A stretch of DNA of 64,000 nucleotides from Streptomyces sp. NBC_01669 (GTDB lineage: Bacteria > Actinomycetota > Actinomycetes > Streptomycetales > Streptomycetaceae), in the NCBI RefSeq assembly GCF_026339735.1, contig NZ_JAPEQG010000001.1, forward strand, positions 8,369,001-8,433,000, given 5' to 3'. The position numbers and the translations under genes were made by a program. The notes beneath the pieces were generated by a model, which had not been told where the DNA came from, did no database searches, and saw only the letters and a program-made list of their open reading frames with translations. Numbering within the stretch: the first letter of the stretch is position 1; every line of letters starts with the position of its first letter. Shown here one piece after another: positions 1 through 8,110 of this stretch.

Positions 1-1240
1 CGGCGGCGTTCTGCGTACGGGCGACCGCCGCGTCGTACGCCGTCGCCGCCTCGGCGGCACGGCCCAGGCGTCGCAGCAGGTCCGCCCGTACGGCGTGGAA
101 CACGTGGTAGCGGTCGAGTGCGAGCTGCTCCACGAGCGCGAGCGCCGCGTCCGGTCCCTCGACCTCGGCCACCGCGACGGCACGGTTGAGCGCCACCACC
201 AGCGTCGGCGCCTGCACCAGCAGTTGGTCGTACAGCCGCAGGATCTGCCCCCAGTCGGTGGCGGCCGCGGTCGGCGCATCGCTGTGCACCGCGTTGATCG
301 CGGCCTGGATCTGGTACGGGCCGGGACGGTCGCGACGCAGACACTGCCGTACGAGCGCCTGACCCTCGGCGATCAGCTCGTGGTCCCACCGGCTTCGGTC
401 CTGCTCGGCGAGGGGCAGCAGCGCACCGTCCGGGCCGGTACGGGCGGTGCGGCGCGACTCGCTGAGCAGCATCAGCGCGAGCAGTCCTCGCACCTCCGGT
501 TCGTCCGGCATCAGATCGGCCAGGAGCCGCCCGAGGCGGATGGCCTCCGCACAGAGGTCCTCGCGCACCAACCGGTCGCCGGAGCTCGCCGTATGCCCTT
601 CGTTGAAGATCAGGTACACGACGGCGAGCACGGACCGGACCCGGTCCGGAAGATCGGCATCGGCCGGTACCCGGTAGGGAATCCGGGCATCACGGATCTT
701 CCCCTTGGCGCGCACCAGCCGCTGCGCCATGGTCGGTTCGGGCACCAGGAACGCATGCGCGAGCTCCGCCGTGCTCAGCCCGCCCAGCAGTCGCAGCGTC
801 AGCGCGACCTGCGCACCGGTGGAGAGCGCGGGGTGGCAGCAGGTGAAGATCAGCCGCAGCCGGTCGTCGTGCACGGGACCCTCCTCAGCCGGTTCGCTCC
901 CGGCGTCCAGGGACTGCGCCAGTGCCGCCCGGGCCTGGCGGTCGGCGCGGGAGGCCTCCCGGCGCAGGCGGTCGATCGCCCGGTTCCGCGCCGTGGTGAT
1001 GATCCAGCCGGCCGGTGCGGGCGGCAGCCCGGCCGAGGGCCACCGGTCCAACGCGGTGACGAACGCCTCCTGGACCGCCTCCTCCGCGATGTCGATGTCG
1101 CCGAAGGCACGCACGAGTACGGCCACCGAGCGGCCGTACTCCTCGCGGAAGAGACGCTCGACGTCCGCGGTGAGTACGGCCGGCGCGCCGGTGGGACGGC
1201 GCGGCTCGGCGGCGCCGGGGTGCCGGGAGGCGCCGGACAT
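1..1240 (-). CDS. ECF RNA polymerase sigma factor with DUF6596 C-terminal extension (3' end outside window)
   Basis: Reads leftward from the ATG at 1238-1240 and stays open to the window edge, about 413 codons. Seen: a region-2 segment near residues 25-65 (core REEYGRSVAVLVRAFGDIDI then AEEAVQEAF), a DNA-facing helix IITTARNRAIDRLRREA, a region-4 HTH (GGLSTAELAHAFLVPEPTMA) and a DUF6596-like stretch (VLAVVYLIFNEGHTASSGD), followed by TPR-like alpha helices. Known: this sigma class is typically encoded beside a YCII/DGPF-domain protein instead of an anti-sigma factor, as here. The start overlaps the stop of the YCII gene (TGATG), so the pair should be translationally coupled. Family members are around 400-420 residues, so only a short C-terminal tail is probably missing. 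The genes it controls cannot be deduced. Confidence 0.9.
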   Translation of the reverse strand, partial: MSGASRHPGAAEPRRPTGAPAVLTADVERLFREEYGRSVAVLVRAFGDIDIAEEAVQEAFVTALDRWPSAGLPPAPAGWIITTARNRAIDRLRREASRADRQARAALAQSLDAGSEPAEEGPVHDDRLRLIFTCCHPALSTGAQVALTLRLLGGLSTAELAHAFLVPEPTMAQRLVRAKGKIRDARIPYRVPADADLPDRVRSVLAVVYLIFNEGHTASSGDRLVREDLCAEAIRLGRLLADLMPDEPEVRGLLALMLLSESRRTARTGPDGALLPLAEQDRSRWDHELIAEGQALVRQCLRRDRPGPYQIQAAINAVHSDAPTAAATDWGQILRLYDQLLVQAPTLVVALNRAVAVAEVEGPDAALALVEQLALDRYHVFHAVRADLLRRLGRAAEAATAYDAAVARTQNAA

Positions 1241-1596
1241 CAGCCCTCCACTTCACCCTCGAACGGCCGGACCTCGATGGGCAGGGTGATCGCCCGCGCG
1301 GCTTTGCGGCCCCAGTCGAGGGCCGCATCCAGATCGGGCGCCTTGATGATGCACAGCCCGCCGAGGTACTCCTTGCCTTCGGCGTACGGGCCGTCGGTGA
1401 GCAGTGTGTCACCGTCCTTCGCCTGCACCACGGTGGCCGTGCTCGGGGCGTTCAGCCCTCCGGCGAACACCCAGGCTCCAGCCTCCCGGAGCTCCTCGTG
1501 GAAGACCTCCACGTTCCGCATGATCCCTTCCAGCACCTCGGGGGCGGGCATCTCGCCCCCGGTCGGCGTGATCACGCTGAGCAGGTAGTGCTTCAT
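1240..1596 (-). CDS. YCII/DGPF-domain protein, partner of the ECF sigma factor
   Basis: 118 residues from MKHYLLSV to EGEVEG. The ATG at 1594-1596 is preceded on the minus strand by CAGGAGGAACACC, a strong ribosome-binding site, so it is preferred over an in-frame start ten codons upstream. Seen: MPAPEVLEGIM, the DGPYAEGKEYLGG motif typical of the DGPF subfamily, and the ALDWGRKA helix. Known: these small ferredoxin-like proteins accompany ECF sigma factors of the adjacent type, possibly as sensors or enzymes; their exact role is unsettled. The stop overlaps the sigma start, which indicates one transcript. Confidence 0.9.
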   Translation of the reverse strand: MKHYLLSVITPTGGEMPAPEVLEGIMRNVEVFHEELREAGAWVFAGGLNAPSTATVVQAKDGDTLLTDGPYAEGKEYLGGLCIIKAPDLDAALDWGRKAARAITLPIEVRPFEGEVEG

Positions 1597-1771
1597 GGTG
1601 TTCCTCCTGGGGTGCGACGTCGGCACCGTGCCGGCGTCTCACCCTCTATACGAACGGCTGCTGCCCGGATCGACACGCAACACGGTCGGGCTCCGAAGAA
1701 TTTTCTGCCGGAGCTCCGCGTGATTCCGGTGGTCCCCGCGTGTTCTGCGGGTTTCCGCACACGGGGACTTG

Positions 1772-1785
1772 TGGGAGCGCTCCCA
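1772..1785. promoter_or_regulatory. Perfect palindrome TGGGAGCGCTCCCA, CebR-type LacI-family operator
   Basis: The 14-bp perfect palindrome TGGGAGCGCTCCCA lies 19 bp before the ATG of the downstream GNAT gene. It is the operator established for CebR, the cellobiose-responsive LacI regulator of Streptomyces, and for close relatives. It argues that transcription of the acetyltransferase responds to sugar. It also argues against the upstream TTG at 1769 as start, because the operator would then lie inside the gene. Confidence 0.75.
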
Positions 1786-1804
1786 GGGTCGGCAGGATGA
1801 GGTG

Positions 1805-2431
1805 ATGACCCAGCTTCCCGGCCCACGGGCCTACCACCCCGACGACCACGCGGCCCTTTCCGACATCTGCGTCCGGACGGCCGACAACGGTGGCGACTCC
1901 CGACATCTGTATCCGGATCCGGAACTGATGCCCTCGATCTTCGCCACGCCCTACGCGTACCTCGAACCCGATCTGGCCTTCGTGATCGACGACGGTACGG
2001 GCCGGGCGGTCGGCTACATCCTGGGGACCGCCGACACTGCGCAGTTCGTGACGGCGTTCCGGAAGCAGTGGCTGCCCCTGGTCGAGGAGCGCTTCCCGGA
2101 ACCGGACGGCCCGCCGCGTACCCCCAGCGGGGAGATGATCGCCCTCCTGCACAATCCGGAACGGATGATCGTCCCCGAAATGGCGGCCCACCCCGCCCAC
2201 TTGCACATCGACCTGCTTCCCGCATGGCAGCGGAAGGGGTACGGCAGAGCGCTGATGCGCACGTTCCTGACCGCCCTGCGAGCCAAGGGGGTCGGGGCCG
2301 TGCACCTGTCCATGCTCACGGCGAACACTCCGGCCAGGGCCTTCTACGACCGCCTGGGATTCGCCGAGATCGACGTTCCCGATCCCGGACCGGTCACGTA
2401 TCTGGGCCGGAGCACCACGCCGGACCTGTGA
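1805..2431 (+). CDS. GNAT acetyltransferase related to the C-terminal domain of O-GlcNAcase
   Basis: 208 residues from MTQLPGPRAY. The ATG follows GGATGAGGTG. Seen: an N-terminal part (YHPDDHAALSDICVRTAD, LYPDPELMPSIFATPYAYLE) and a C-terminal acetyl-CoA site with LLPAWQRKGYGRALM as the GNAT pyrophosphate loop, then ANTPARAFYDRLGF. This longer layout with a PYAYLEP segment matches the bacterial GNAT group resembling the acetyltransferase-like domain of eukaryotic O-GlcNAcase, known structurally from Streptomyces sviceus. The substrate is unknown; an amino sugar or glycan product would fit the sugar-type operator just upstream. A hairpin terminator follows directly, so the gene is probably monocistronic. 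Confidence 0.85.
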   Translation: MTQLPGPRAYHPDDHAALSDICVRTADNGGDSRHLYPDPELMPSIFATPYAYLEPDLAFVIDDGTGRAVGYILGTADTAQFVTAFRKQWLPLVEERFPEPDGPPRTPSGEMIALLHNPERMIVPEMAAHPAHLHIDLLPAWQRKGYGRALMRTFLTALRAKGVGAVHLSMLTANTPARAFYDRLGFAEIDVPDPGPVTYLGRSTTPDL

Positions 2432-2449
2432 GCTCCTCCAAGGGCTTTC

Positions 2450-2480
2450 CTTCCGGATCGTGCCAGGCCCGATCCGGAAG
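2450..2480 (+). terminator. Hairpin after the GNAT gene
   Basis: CTTCCGGATCG and CGATCCGGAAG form an 11-bp perfect stem around the 9-nt loop TGCCAGGCC, 19 bp past the GNAT stop. There is no long U tract, which is usual for Streptomyces terminators. It lies between convergent genes and may serve both. Confidence 0.7.
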
Positions 2481-2603
2481 ACGGTCCCAAGGGGGTGTCC
2501 GCGGAGTCTGTGAAACAACCGCCCGCGCCAGCAGGAACCGCTCTGCAGGGAGCAGCTTGTGGTGGCCCGGAGCCGGCACGAACGCCCCAGGCGGTCACTT
2601 CCC

Positions 2604-3842
2604 CTATCTGTTGCTGGAGGTGTCGCACAGCGCGCGGTCGACAAGGTCACTGGCGGCCTTGTGTTGCCGGAGCGTTTCATCGAGGTCGTTGAAGCTGGTG
2701 GACATGGAGACGGTGACGGTGCGGCTGCCGTCGTCGGTGGCGCCGTTCAGGGTGATGTAGCCGGCTTCGCCTCCTTCGTGGCTCCAGTAGCTGCCGCCGC
2801 AGGTCAAGGGGCGGTTGACCAAGCCCAGGCCGTAGCGTCCGCCGGGCCAGAATGCCTCGATCCGCTTGTCGACCGGGACGGTGTCCTGCATCTCGGCCAT
2901 GTGCGCCTCGGAGAGCAGCTTGCCGCCCAGCAGTCCCTGGAAGAAACGGTTGACGTCCGCCGTGGTGGAGACATAGCCGCCGAGGTCGGGGACGATCTGT
3001 TCGGTGACGTCGGTCCGTTCGCCGGAGGTGAAGACCTGGTAGCCGTCGGCGTGCGGGCGACGAAGGGGGGACGTGGTGCCCGGCAGATAGGTGTGGTTCA
3101 TGCCGAGTGGTTTCAGGATCCGGCTCTCGACCTCCTCCTGCCATGGGCGGCCGGCGGCCTTTTCGACGATCATGCCGAGGACGACGTAGCCGGTGTTGGA
3201 ATAGCTCCAGCCGGTGCCGGGCTGGAAGTCCGGGTGGTGCTTCATCGCCTGGGCGACGATCTGTTCGGGGGTGTAGGTGTCGTAGCGGTGCTGGTAGTAC
3301 TCCTGCGGGGTGTCGAAGCCGGGAAGGTCGTCGTGGAGGCCGCTGGTGTTCTGCAGGAGCTGGCGCACGGTGACCTTCCGTCCGTCGTTGCCGTTGCCGT
3401 CGATCACACCGGGCAGCCAGCGGTCCACCCTGTCGTCCAGCGACAGCTTGCCCTCGTCGACCAACTGCAGGATCACAGTGGCCATGAGTGCCTTGCCGGT
3501 GCTGGCAATCCGGAAGTAGCCGTCGCGGGGCACCGGGCGGTTCGTGCCCGCCACGGCGACGCCGGTGGTGGCGACCAGATCCCGGCCGGAGGCGGTGGTC
3601 ACCCGCGCCTGGACGCCGGTGATCCCCAGTGCCTGGATGCCCTCGGTGTCCAGGCGCAGGTCGTCTTGCCGGTAGCCGGACGCGGACGTCGCGGCCGCGC
3701 CGTCCGAGGGCTGGACAGCTATGGCCACACCCGCTGTGCCGAGTGCGGCCGCCGCGACGGCCAGCCACCCTCGGCCGATCCGGCGGTGACGCTGCTGGGA
3801 CGGACGGTGCTGCGGCGCGGAGGCCGGAGTTGTGGATCTCAT
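2604..3842 (-). CDS. Secreted serine beta-lactamase-like / DD-peptidase family hydrolase (R61 type)
   Basis: 412 residues from MRSTTPASAP; a GTG three codons upstream (3851) is the alternative, and neither start has a good ribosome-binding site. Seen: a basic then hydrophobic signal peptide (about residues 23-45, GWLAVAAAALGTAGVAIAV), the SxxK nucleophile motif IASTGK (Ser about 114), the second motif YSN (about 214-216) and a third-motif equivalent SHEGG, where R61 has HTGT. The repertoire and the ending with LTCGGSYWSHEGG are close to Streptomyces R61 D-alanyl-D-alanine carboxypeptidase. Likely role: extracytoplasmic peptidoglycan or D-peptide hydrolase. It is divergent from the two-component genes 156 bp away, which may regulate it; that is inference from position only. 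Confidence 0.88.
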   Translation of the reverse strand: MRSTTPASAPQHRPSQQRHRRIGRGWLAVAAAALGTAGVAIAVQPSDGAAATSASGYRQDDLRLDTEGIQALGITGVQARVTTASGRDLVATTGVAVAGTNRPVPRDGYFRIASTGKALMATVILQLVDEGKLSLDDRVDRWLPGVIDGNGNDGRKVTVRQLLQNTSGLHDDLPGFDTPQEYYQHRYDTYTPEQIVAQAMKHHPDFQPGTGWSYSNTGYVVLGMIVEKAAGRPWQEEVESRILKPLGMNHTYLPGTTSPLRRPHADGYQVFTSGERTDVTEQIVPDLGGYVSTTADVNRFFQGLLGGKLLSEAHMAEMQDTVPVDKRIEAFWPGGRYGLGLVNRPLTCGGSYWSHEGGEAGYITLNGATDDGSRTVTVSMSTSFNDLDETLRQHKAASDLVDRALCDTSSNR

Positions 3843-3997
3843 GAATGCCACGCTAGGTAAGCGTCGAGTTGCGTGTCGCTACCGCAGGCGGCCGGTTGAA
3901 ACCTACAGGTGGCTGTAGTGCCGCAGGGGCGCCCGGCACGTACAGTGGCGCGTCTGAGGGCCCCTCCCGGTCCCGTACGACAGACGAAGGCGAACCA

Positions 3998-5155
3998 GTG
4001 CACGGCGTGATCGGCGAGGCCCGCGCATGGTTGGTCCAGACCGGGCGCAGCGGACGCTACCTGCTCGGCACTCTGATGACCGCGACGGTGACGCTCGTGG
4101 CGGCGCCACTGCTGTGCATACCGTCGCTGGCAGCTCCCTGGGCGGAGCGCCACCGCCGGCGCGCCGGGGCGCTGCTGGGCAGACCGGTGGAGCCGCGCCC
4201 GTACGCCCTCCTCCGCGACCTTGCGTGGCTCGTGACTCAGGTGGCCACCGGCCTGCCCGCGGGCACACTCGCCCTGCTGTGCCTGGGTAACCTGCTCCTC
4301 ACCCTTGTCGTCACCGTGGGGTGGTGGGCCTTTCCCACGTCGGATCCGCCACGGCTGCTGCTGCTCGGTGTCCCTATCAACAGCTGGGCACCCGCGCTGA
4401 CGATCAATCTGGCGCAATTCCTGCTCCTTGCGGCGCTGGCGACCATCGCCCTGCCGCCGCTCGCCCGGGTGCACGCGCGGTGCTGCCTGGCAGTCCTGGC
4501 ACCGTCTCCGGCGGAACAACTTGCCGCGCGCGTCACCGAGCTCACCCAGACGCGCGCAGACGTCCTGCAGGCGCACGGCGCGGAACTCCGCCGGATCGAA
4601 CGCGACCTGCACGACGGCACCCAGGCCCGGCTGGTGGCCATCGCCATACGGCTTGCCGTGGCCGGGGAGAGCCTTCCCCAGGACCCCGACGCGGCCGCTG
4701 CGCTCGTACGGCAGGCCCAAGCCGAGACCGAAGAGGCTATGACCGAGCTGCGCTCCGTCATCCGCACCATCTACCCTCCGGTCCTGGCCGACCAGGGCCT
4801 CGTCGGCGCGCTCGGCACCCTGGCCACCAGGGCCGGCGTGCCGACCTGCATCGACATCGGCGAGGTCGGTGAGGTCCCTGCCGCGGTCGAAGCGGTCGCC
4901 TACTTCGCCGTCACCGAGGCGCTGGCGAACATCGCCCGGCACAGCCGAGCCACCGAGGCCGCCGTCCGCGTCACCCGCAACGGCGCGATGCTGTCCGCAG
5001 AGATCACCGACGACGGGACCGGCGGGGCGGACGCATCTCGAGGCAGCGGCCTGGACGGGATTCGCCGCCGTGCCGCCGCCCTGGACGGCACCATGAAGAT
5101 CAGCAGCCCGCCGGGCGGGCCGACCACCATCACCGTGGAGCTGCCGTGCGTGTAG
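3998..5155 (+). CDS. Sensor histidine kinase, HisKA_3 (NarL/DesK-type)
   Basis: 385 residues from GTG 3998 (VHGVIGEARAW), chosen because CGAAGGCGAA lies just upstream and the longer in-frame start adds a low-complexity tail. Seen: four or so membrane segments in the first about 160 residues (for example LLGTLMTATVTLVAAPLLC and INLAQFLLLAALATIALPP), a dimerisation helix with the phospho-acceptor His about 205 in ERDLHDGTQARL, the N-box EALANIARHS and the G-boxes DDGTGG and GSGLDGIRRRAAAL. The 3' end overlaps the response-regulator start by 10 bp, so the two form one operon. The signal is unknown; the divergent cell-wall hydrolase is a possible target. Confidence 0.93.
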   Translation: MHGVIGEARAWLVQTGRSGRYLLGTLMTATVTLVAAPLLCIPSLAAPWAERHRRRAGALLGRPVEPRPYALLRDLAWLVTQVATGLPAGTLALLCLGNLLLTLVVTVGWWAFPTSDPPRLLLLGVPINSWAPALTINLAQFLLLAALATIALPPLARVHARCCLAVLAPSPAEQLAARVTELTQTRADVLQAHGAELRRIERDLHDGTQARLVAIAIRLAVAGESLPQDPDAAAALVRQAQAETEEAMTELRSVIRTIYPPVLADQGLVGALGTLATRAGVPTCIDIGEVGEVPAAVEAVAYFAVTEALANIARHSRATEAAVRVTRNGAMLSAEITDDGTGGADASRGSGLDGIRRRAAALDGTMKISSPPGGPTTITVELPCV

Positions 5156-5811
5156 TCATCGCCGAGGACAACGTCCTGCTGTCCTCCGGACTCGAACTCC
5201 TGCTGAACTCCCAGGGCTTCGAGGTTGCCGCGATCACGGATGACGCCCCCGGCTTCCTCGCCGCCGTCGAGACCCACCGCCCGGACGTCACCATCGTCGA
5301 CGTGCGGCTGCCCCCGACCTTCCGCGACGAGGGTATCCGCGCCGCCCTCCGGGCCCGCCGCGACCGCCCCGGACTTCCCGTCCTGGTCCTGTCTCAGTAC
5401 GTCGAGCAGGAATACGCCGGCCGCCTCCTCTCCGACACCCGCGGCGGCATCGGCTATCTACTCAAAGACCGGGTGAGCCGTATCGCAGAGTTCACCGACG
5501 CACTGCGCCGCGTGGCCGCCGGCGGTACCTCTATGGACCCCGAGGTCATCGCCCAACTCCTCGCCGTCCGCGGCGATCCCGTCGACGCCCTCACCCCCCG
5601 CGAACGCGAGGTCCTGACTCTGATGGCCGAAGGGCACGACAACGCCACCATCGCCCAGCGGCTTTTCATCACCGACAACGCCGTCCACAAACACATCGGC
5701 AGCGTCTTCCTCAAACTCGGCCTGTCGGCCGGCGGCAGCGGCCACCGCCGGGTCCGCGCCGTCCTGGCCTACCTCCGCCGCCACGGCGGCACCGAACCCA
5801 GCCCCTGTTGA
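5146..5811 (+). CDS. NarL/LuxR-family response regulator
   Basis: 221 residues from GTG 5146. Seen: receiver domain with acidic pair ED (residues 7-8), phospho-acceptor Asp about 52 in TIVDVRLPP and conserved Lys in YLLKDRV; C-terminal LuxR HTH beginning LTPREREVLTLMAEG and continuing NATIAQRLFITDNAVHKHIG. Overlaps and is coupled with the kinase upstream. Immediately after its stop, in the same frame, begins a foreign resolvase fragment, so the 3' flank of this operon was replaced by a transposon insertion. Confidence 0.94.
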   Translation: MRVVIAEDNVLLSSGLELLLNSQGFEVAAITDDAPGFLAAVETHRPDVTIVDVRLPPTFRDEGIRAALRARRDRPGLPVLVLSQYVEQEYAGRLLSDTRGGIGYLLKDRVSRIAEFTDALRRVAAGGTSMDPEVIAQLLAVRGDPVDALTPREREVLTLMAEGHDNATIAQRLFITDNAVHKHIGSVFLKLGLSAGGSGHRRVRAVLAYLRRHGGTEPSPC

Positions 5812-5946
5812 GTGACTGATGAGCAGGTACGTCACGCTCGCGACTTGCTCGCCCGCCCTGAGAACACCGTCACCTCGACCGCGAAGCTCCTCGGCGTCTC
5901 CAGGAACACGATCTACAACGACGCGCCCGAGCTGAAGGGCGGTCGC
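5812..5946 (+). pseudogene. C-terminal HTH remnant of a Tn3-type resolvase
   Basis: About 45 codons reading TDEQVRHARDLLARPENT then KLLGVSRNTIYN and ELKGGRRAL. From memory of the family, this is the DNA-binding tail of Tn3-family recombinases in actinomycetes (usual core TSIAKLLGVSRNTIYKYVPELKGGR). The catalytic N-terminal domain with its Ser nucleophile is absent; the fragment starts right after the response-regulator stop and runs into the IS element end. It marks one boundary of a destroyed Tn3-like transposon whose transposase fragment lies at 9769-10017. Confidence 0.8.
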
Positions 5947-6033
5947 CGTGCACTCACCGAGGCGACCCATAACACCGGAACTGCCCCGACCTGCAAGGTC
6001 CGGGGACTGATCACCGCCGTTTGCGGCTGGTGA

Positions 6034-7903
6034 CGATCCTGCTGGCTTATTCGGTCACGCGGCGAGGGAGAGGTCGAGGCGGGCAAGGTGGCTGACGCGG
6101 GTGCGGTCGAGCGGGTGGCCGTTCCACCAGGCATCGAGGCGGATGAGGTTGAGCGCAACGGCGGAGAGGACGTGCTCCAGGTGGGTCTTCTGGAGGCCGA
6201 GGTAGCGGGCACGTCTCATCCCGGTGACCGCGACGGCCTGGTGGATGGTTCCCTCGACGCCCGCGCGGGTTCCGTACTTGGCTCGCCACTGCTCGTCGGA
6301 CTGCTGGAGGCGGGCATGGTCGAGGACTTCTTGCAGCTCGCGGGGTTGCAGGGAGAGGGTCCGGCCGCCGGTCTTCGAGCGGGTGCACTGGTCTCGCACC
6401 GGGCAGGGGCGACATGTCTCCTTGTCGAATTTGATGACGATGGCCTTGGTCCCGCGCTGGGTCGCGGGGCTCCACCAGGTGCTGGTTTCCCCGCGTGGGC
6501 AGGTGGCCTGCCGCTTCTCCCAGTCGATAGTGAACGCGGTGCGGTCGAACCCGGCGCCGGCACGTGCCTGGGGTGAGCTGTTCAGCAGGACCGGGGTGAC
6601 CAGGGTGACCCCGAAGTTCTTCTTCATCCCCACGATCAACTCGACGGAGGCATAACCGGAATCGAGGAAGTGCTCGGCGGACAGAAGACCACGGCCTGCG
6701 AGCATGTGATGGACCGGTTCAGTCATTTCCGCGTCGGTCACTGTGGCGTCGGTGGTCGCGATGCTGGTGATCAAGCGTGGCGGCGGTCCGTCGGCTCCAG
6801 GGATCGTCGCCTGGCCGGTGGGCGCGTCCTGGTCATCAGTTTCGTCGCAGGACTCACTGATGTGGATCTTGTAGCGGGTCCACCAGGAGCCCTGTTTGAG
6901 GCCGTAGCGTGCGTCCGTGTCGTACGGGGAGGCCAGCCGCAGTCTGCCGGGCGGGAGGTTTTTGCTCTCCCGCCGCTTCACCTCCGCCCCGGCCTCGGTC
7001 ACGGCGCGGTGGTAGTTCTGCACCCATATCGTGCGCAAAACCTGCACCGCTGGGAGCTCACGCAGCCAGGCCGGGGTGTCAGGGGCGTGCACCGCCTCCA
7101 GCAGCGCGAACCCGTCCCGGCCGTAGACCAGGGCCATCTCCTCGCGCTTGCTCGTGGAAGCCGGCGGATGCCAGGAGTGAATCCGCGGGCCGTAGCGTTC
7201 GGCCCATTCCCGAACGGGCACCGCCTGGGTCAGCCAGTCCGGGGCCGCGCAGGCCAGCGCCTCCAGCGCGGCCCGCAGCGTCTCCCCGGCCAGCTCCAGC
7301 CTGTTCAGATCGCGTACTGCCGCCAGCACGCGGGTGGAGTCAGTGCGTTGCCTGCCTCCCGCCTTCACCAGGCCCCGGTCCTTGAGCGCGGTCAGCAGCA
7401 GGTCGAGCACCTTCTCCTCCATCCCGTGCTTGACCAACCGCGTGCGGAACTCGGACAGCACCGAGGCGTCGAACCCGGGATCATCCAGCTCCAGGCCGAG
7501 CGCGTATTTCAGGTCCATGCCGTACCGCACCCGATGCACTGCCGCCCGGTCGGTGAGGTTCTCGGCGAACTGCAACACCGTCACCAGCGCGAGCTGGCCT
7601 GGTGACCAGCCTGGCCGTCCTCTGGCTTCGAACGCCTCGGCGAACTCGGCGTCCGCGAACAACTCGCCCAGCTCGTCACGGACCCGCATCGCCAACGGGT
7701 ACGGGCCCCGTGCCGCCACCGCCCGCGCCACCTGCGCGGTCAGCTCAGGCACCTTCGGCCACGGCCTCGGCTGCATCGACATTCCACACCCCACCCGCGA
7801 CCGGGAAAGCCAAGACGGCCGTTGCTGTCCTGCCCAACGAGCCGTCAGCCCCGCTGGGCACGGAATAAGCCAGCAGGATCGGTGACACGGTTCTTACCGG
7901 CAC
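6034..7903 (-). mobile_element. Complete IS1182-family insertion sequence (about 1.87 kb)
   Basis: One transposase gene fills the element. The ends carry an exact 19-bp inverted match: CGATCCTGCTGGCTTATTC at 6034-6052 and its complement at 7863-7881. The right boundary is placed at 7903 because the second, partial copy (10018-10704) stays identical to that base and then diverges. The left outer limit is less certain, by perhaps 20 bp. No obvious target duplication was found. Confidence 0.85.
6055..7794 (-). CDS. IS1182-family DDE transposase
   Basis: Up to 579 residues; start either the GTG at 7794 (MGCGMSMQ) or an internal Met within the first six codons. Seen: N-terminal DUF772-like domain (SPGQLALVTVLQFAENLTDR, RYGMDLKYALGL), the RTDSTRVLAAVRDLNRLELA segment, a middle region carrying catalytic acids (GLKQGSWWTRYKIHISES, EHFLDSGYASVELIV) and a C-terminal Cys-rich knot (DKETCRPCPVRDQCTRS) followed by EGTIHQAVAVTGMRRARYLG. 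The order and length match intact IS1182 transposases. The gene is uninterrupted and the element looks potentially active. Confidence 0.93.
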   Translation of the reverse strand: MGCGMSMQPRPWPKVPELTAQVARAVAARGPYPLAMRVRDELGELFADAEFAEAFEARGRPGWSPGQLALVTVLQFAENLTDRAAVHRVRYGMDLKYALGLELDDPGFDASVLSEFRTRLVKHGMEEKVLDLLLTALKDRGLVKAGGRQRTDSTRVLAAVRDLNRLELAGETLRAALEALACAAPDWLTQAVPVREWAERYGPRIHSWHPPASTSKREEMALVYGRDGFALLEAVHAPDTPAWLRELPAVQVLRTIWVQNYHRAVTEAGAEVKRRESKNLPPGRLRLASPYDTDARYGLKQGSWWTRYKIHISESCDETDDQDAPTGQATIPGADGPPPRLITSIATTDATVTDAEMTEPVHHMLAGRGLLSAEHFLDSGYASVELIVGMKKNFGVTLVTPVLLNSSPQARAGAGFDRTAFTIDWEKRQATCPRGETSTWWSPATQRGTKAIVIKFDKETCRPCPVRDQCTRSKTGGRTLSLQPRELQEVLDHARLQQSDEQWRAKYGTRAGVEGTIHQAVAVTGMRRARYLGLQKTHLEHVLSAVALNLIRLDAWWNGHPLDRTRVSHLARLDLSLAA

Positions 7904-8110
7904 CCCGACATGCTGGACCACCGGAAGTTCTACACCTTCGACACCGAATCGGCCCCCGCGGGCGCTGGCGGCAAACGGTAGGGCAGTCCGGGGCGGTCGA
8001 CCTGGCCGCCCTGCCCGCGGTCGACCCCGGTGCGACGACCCGCACTTCAATCAGGCCATCGTGAAATCCGGTCACGGCGTACAACCCTCGCGGTACACAA
8101 GGTGTCGTAC

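Noticed and set aside
5812..6033. 73-codon frame after the response regulator as a small regulatory gene
   Set aside because: Only the first about 45 codons are protein-like, and these match the DNA-binding tail of a Tn3 resolvase; the rest is IS-end sequence. Listed as a pseudogene fragment.
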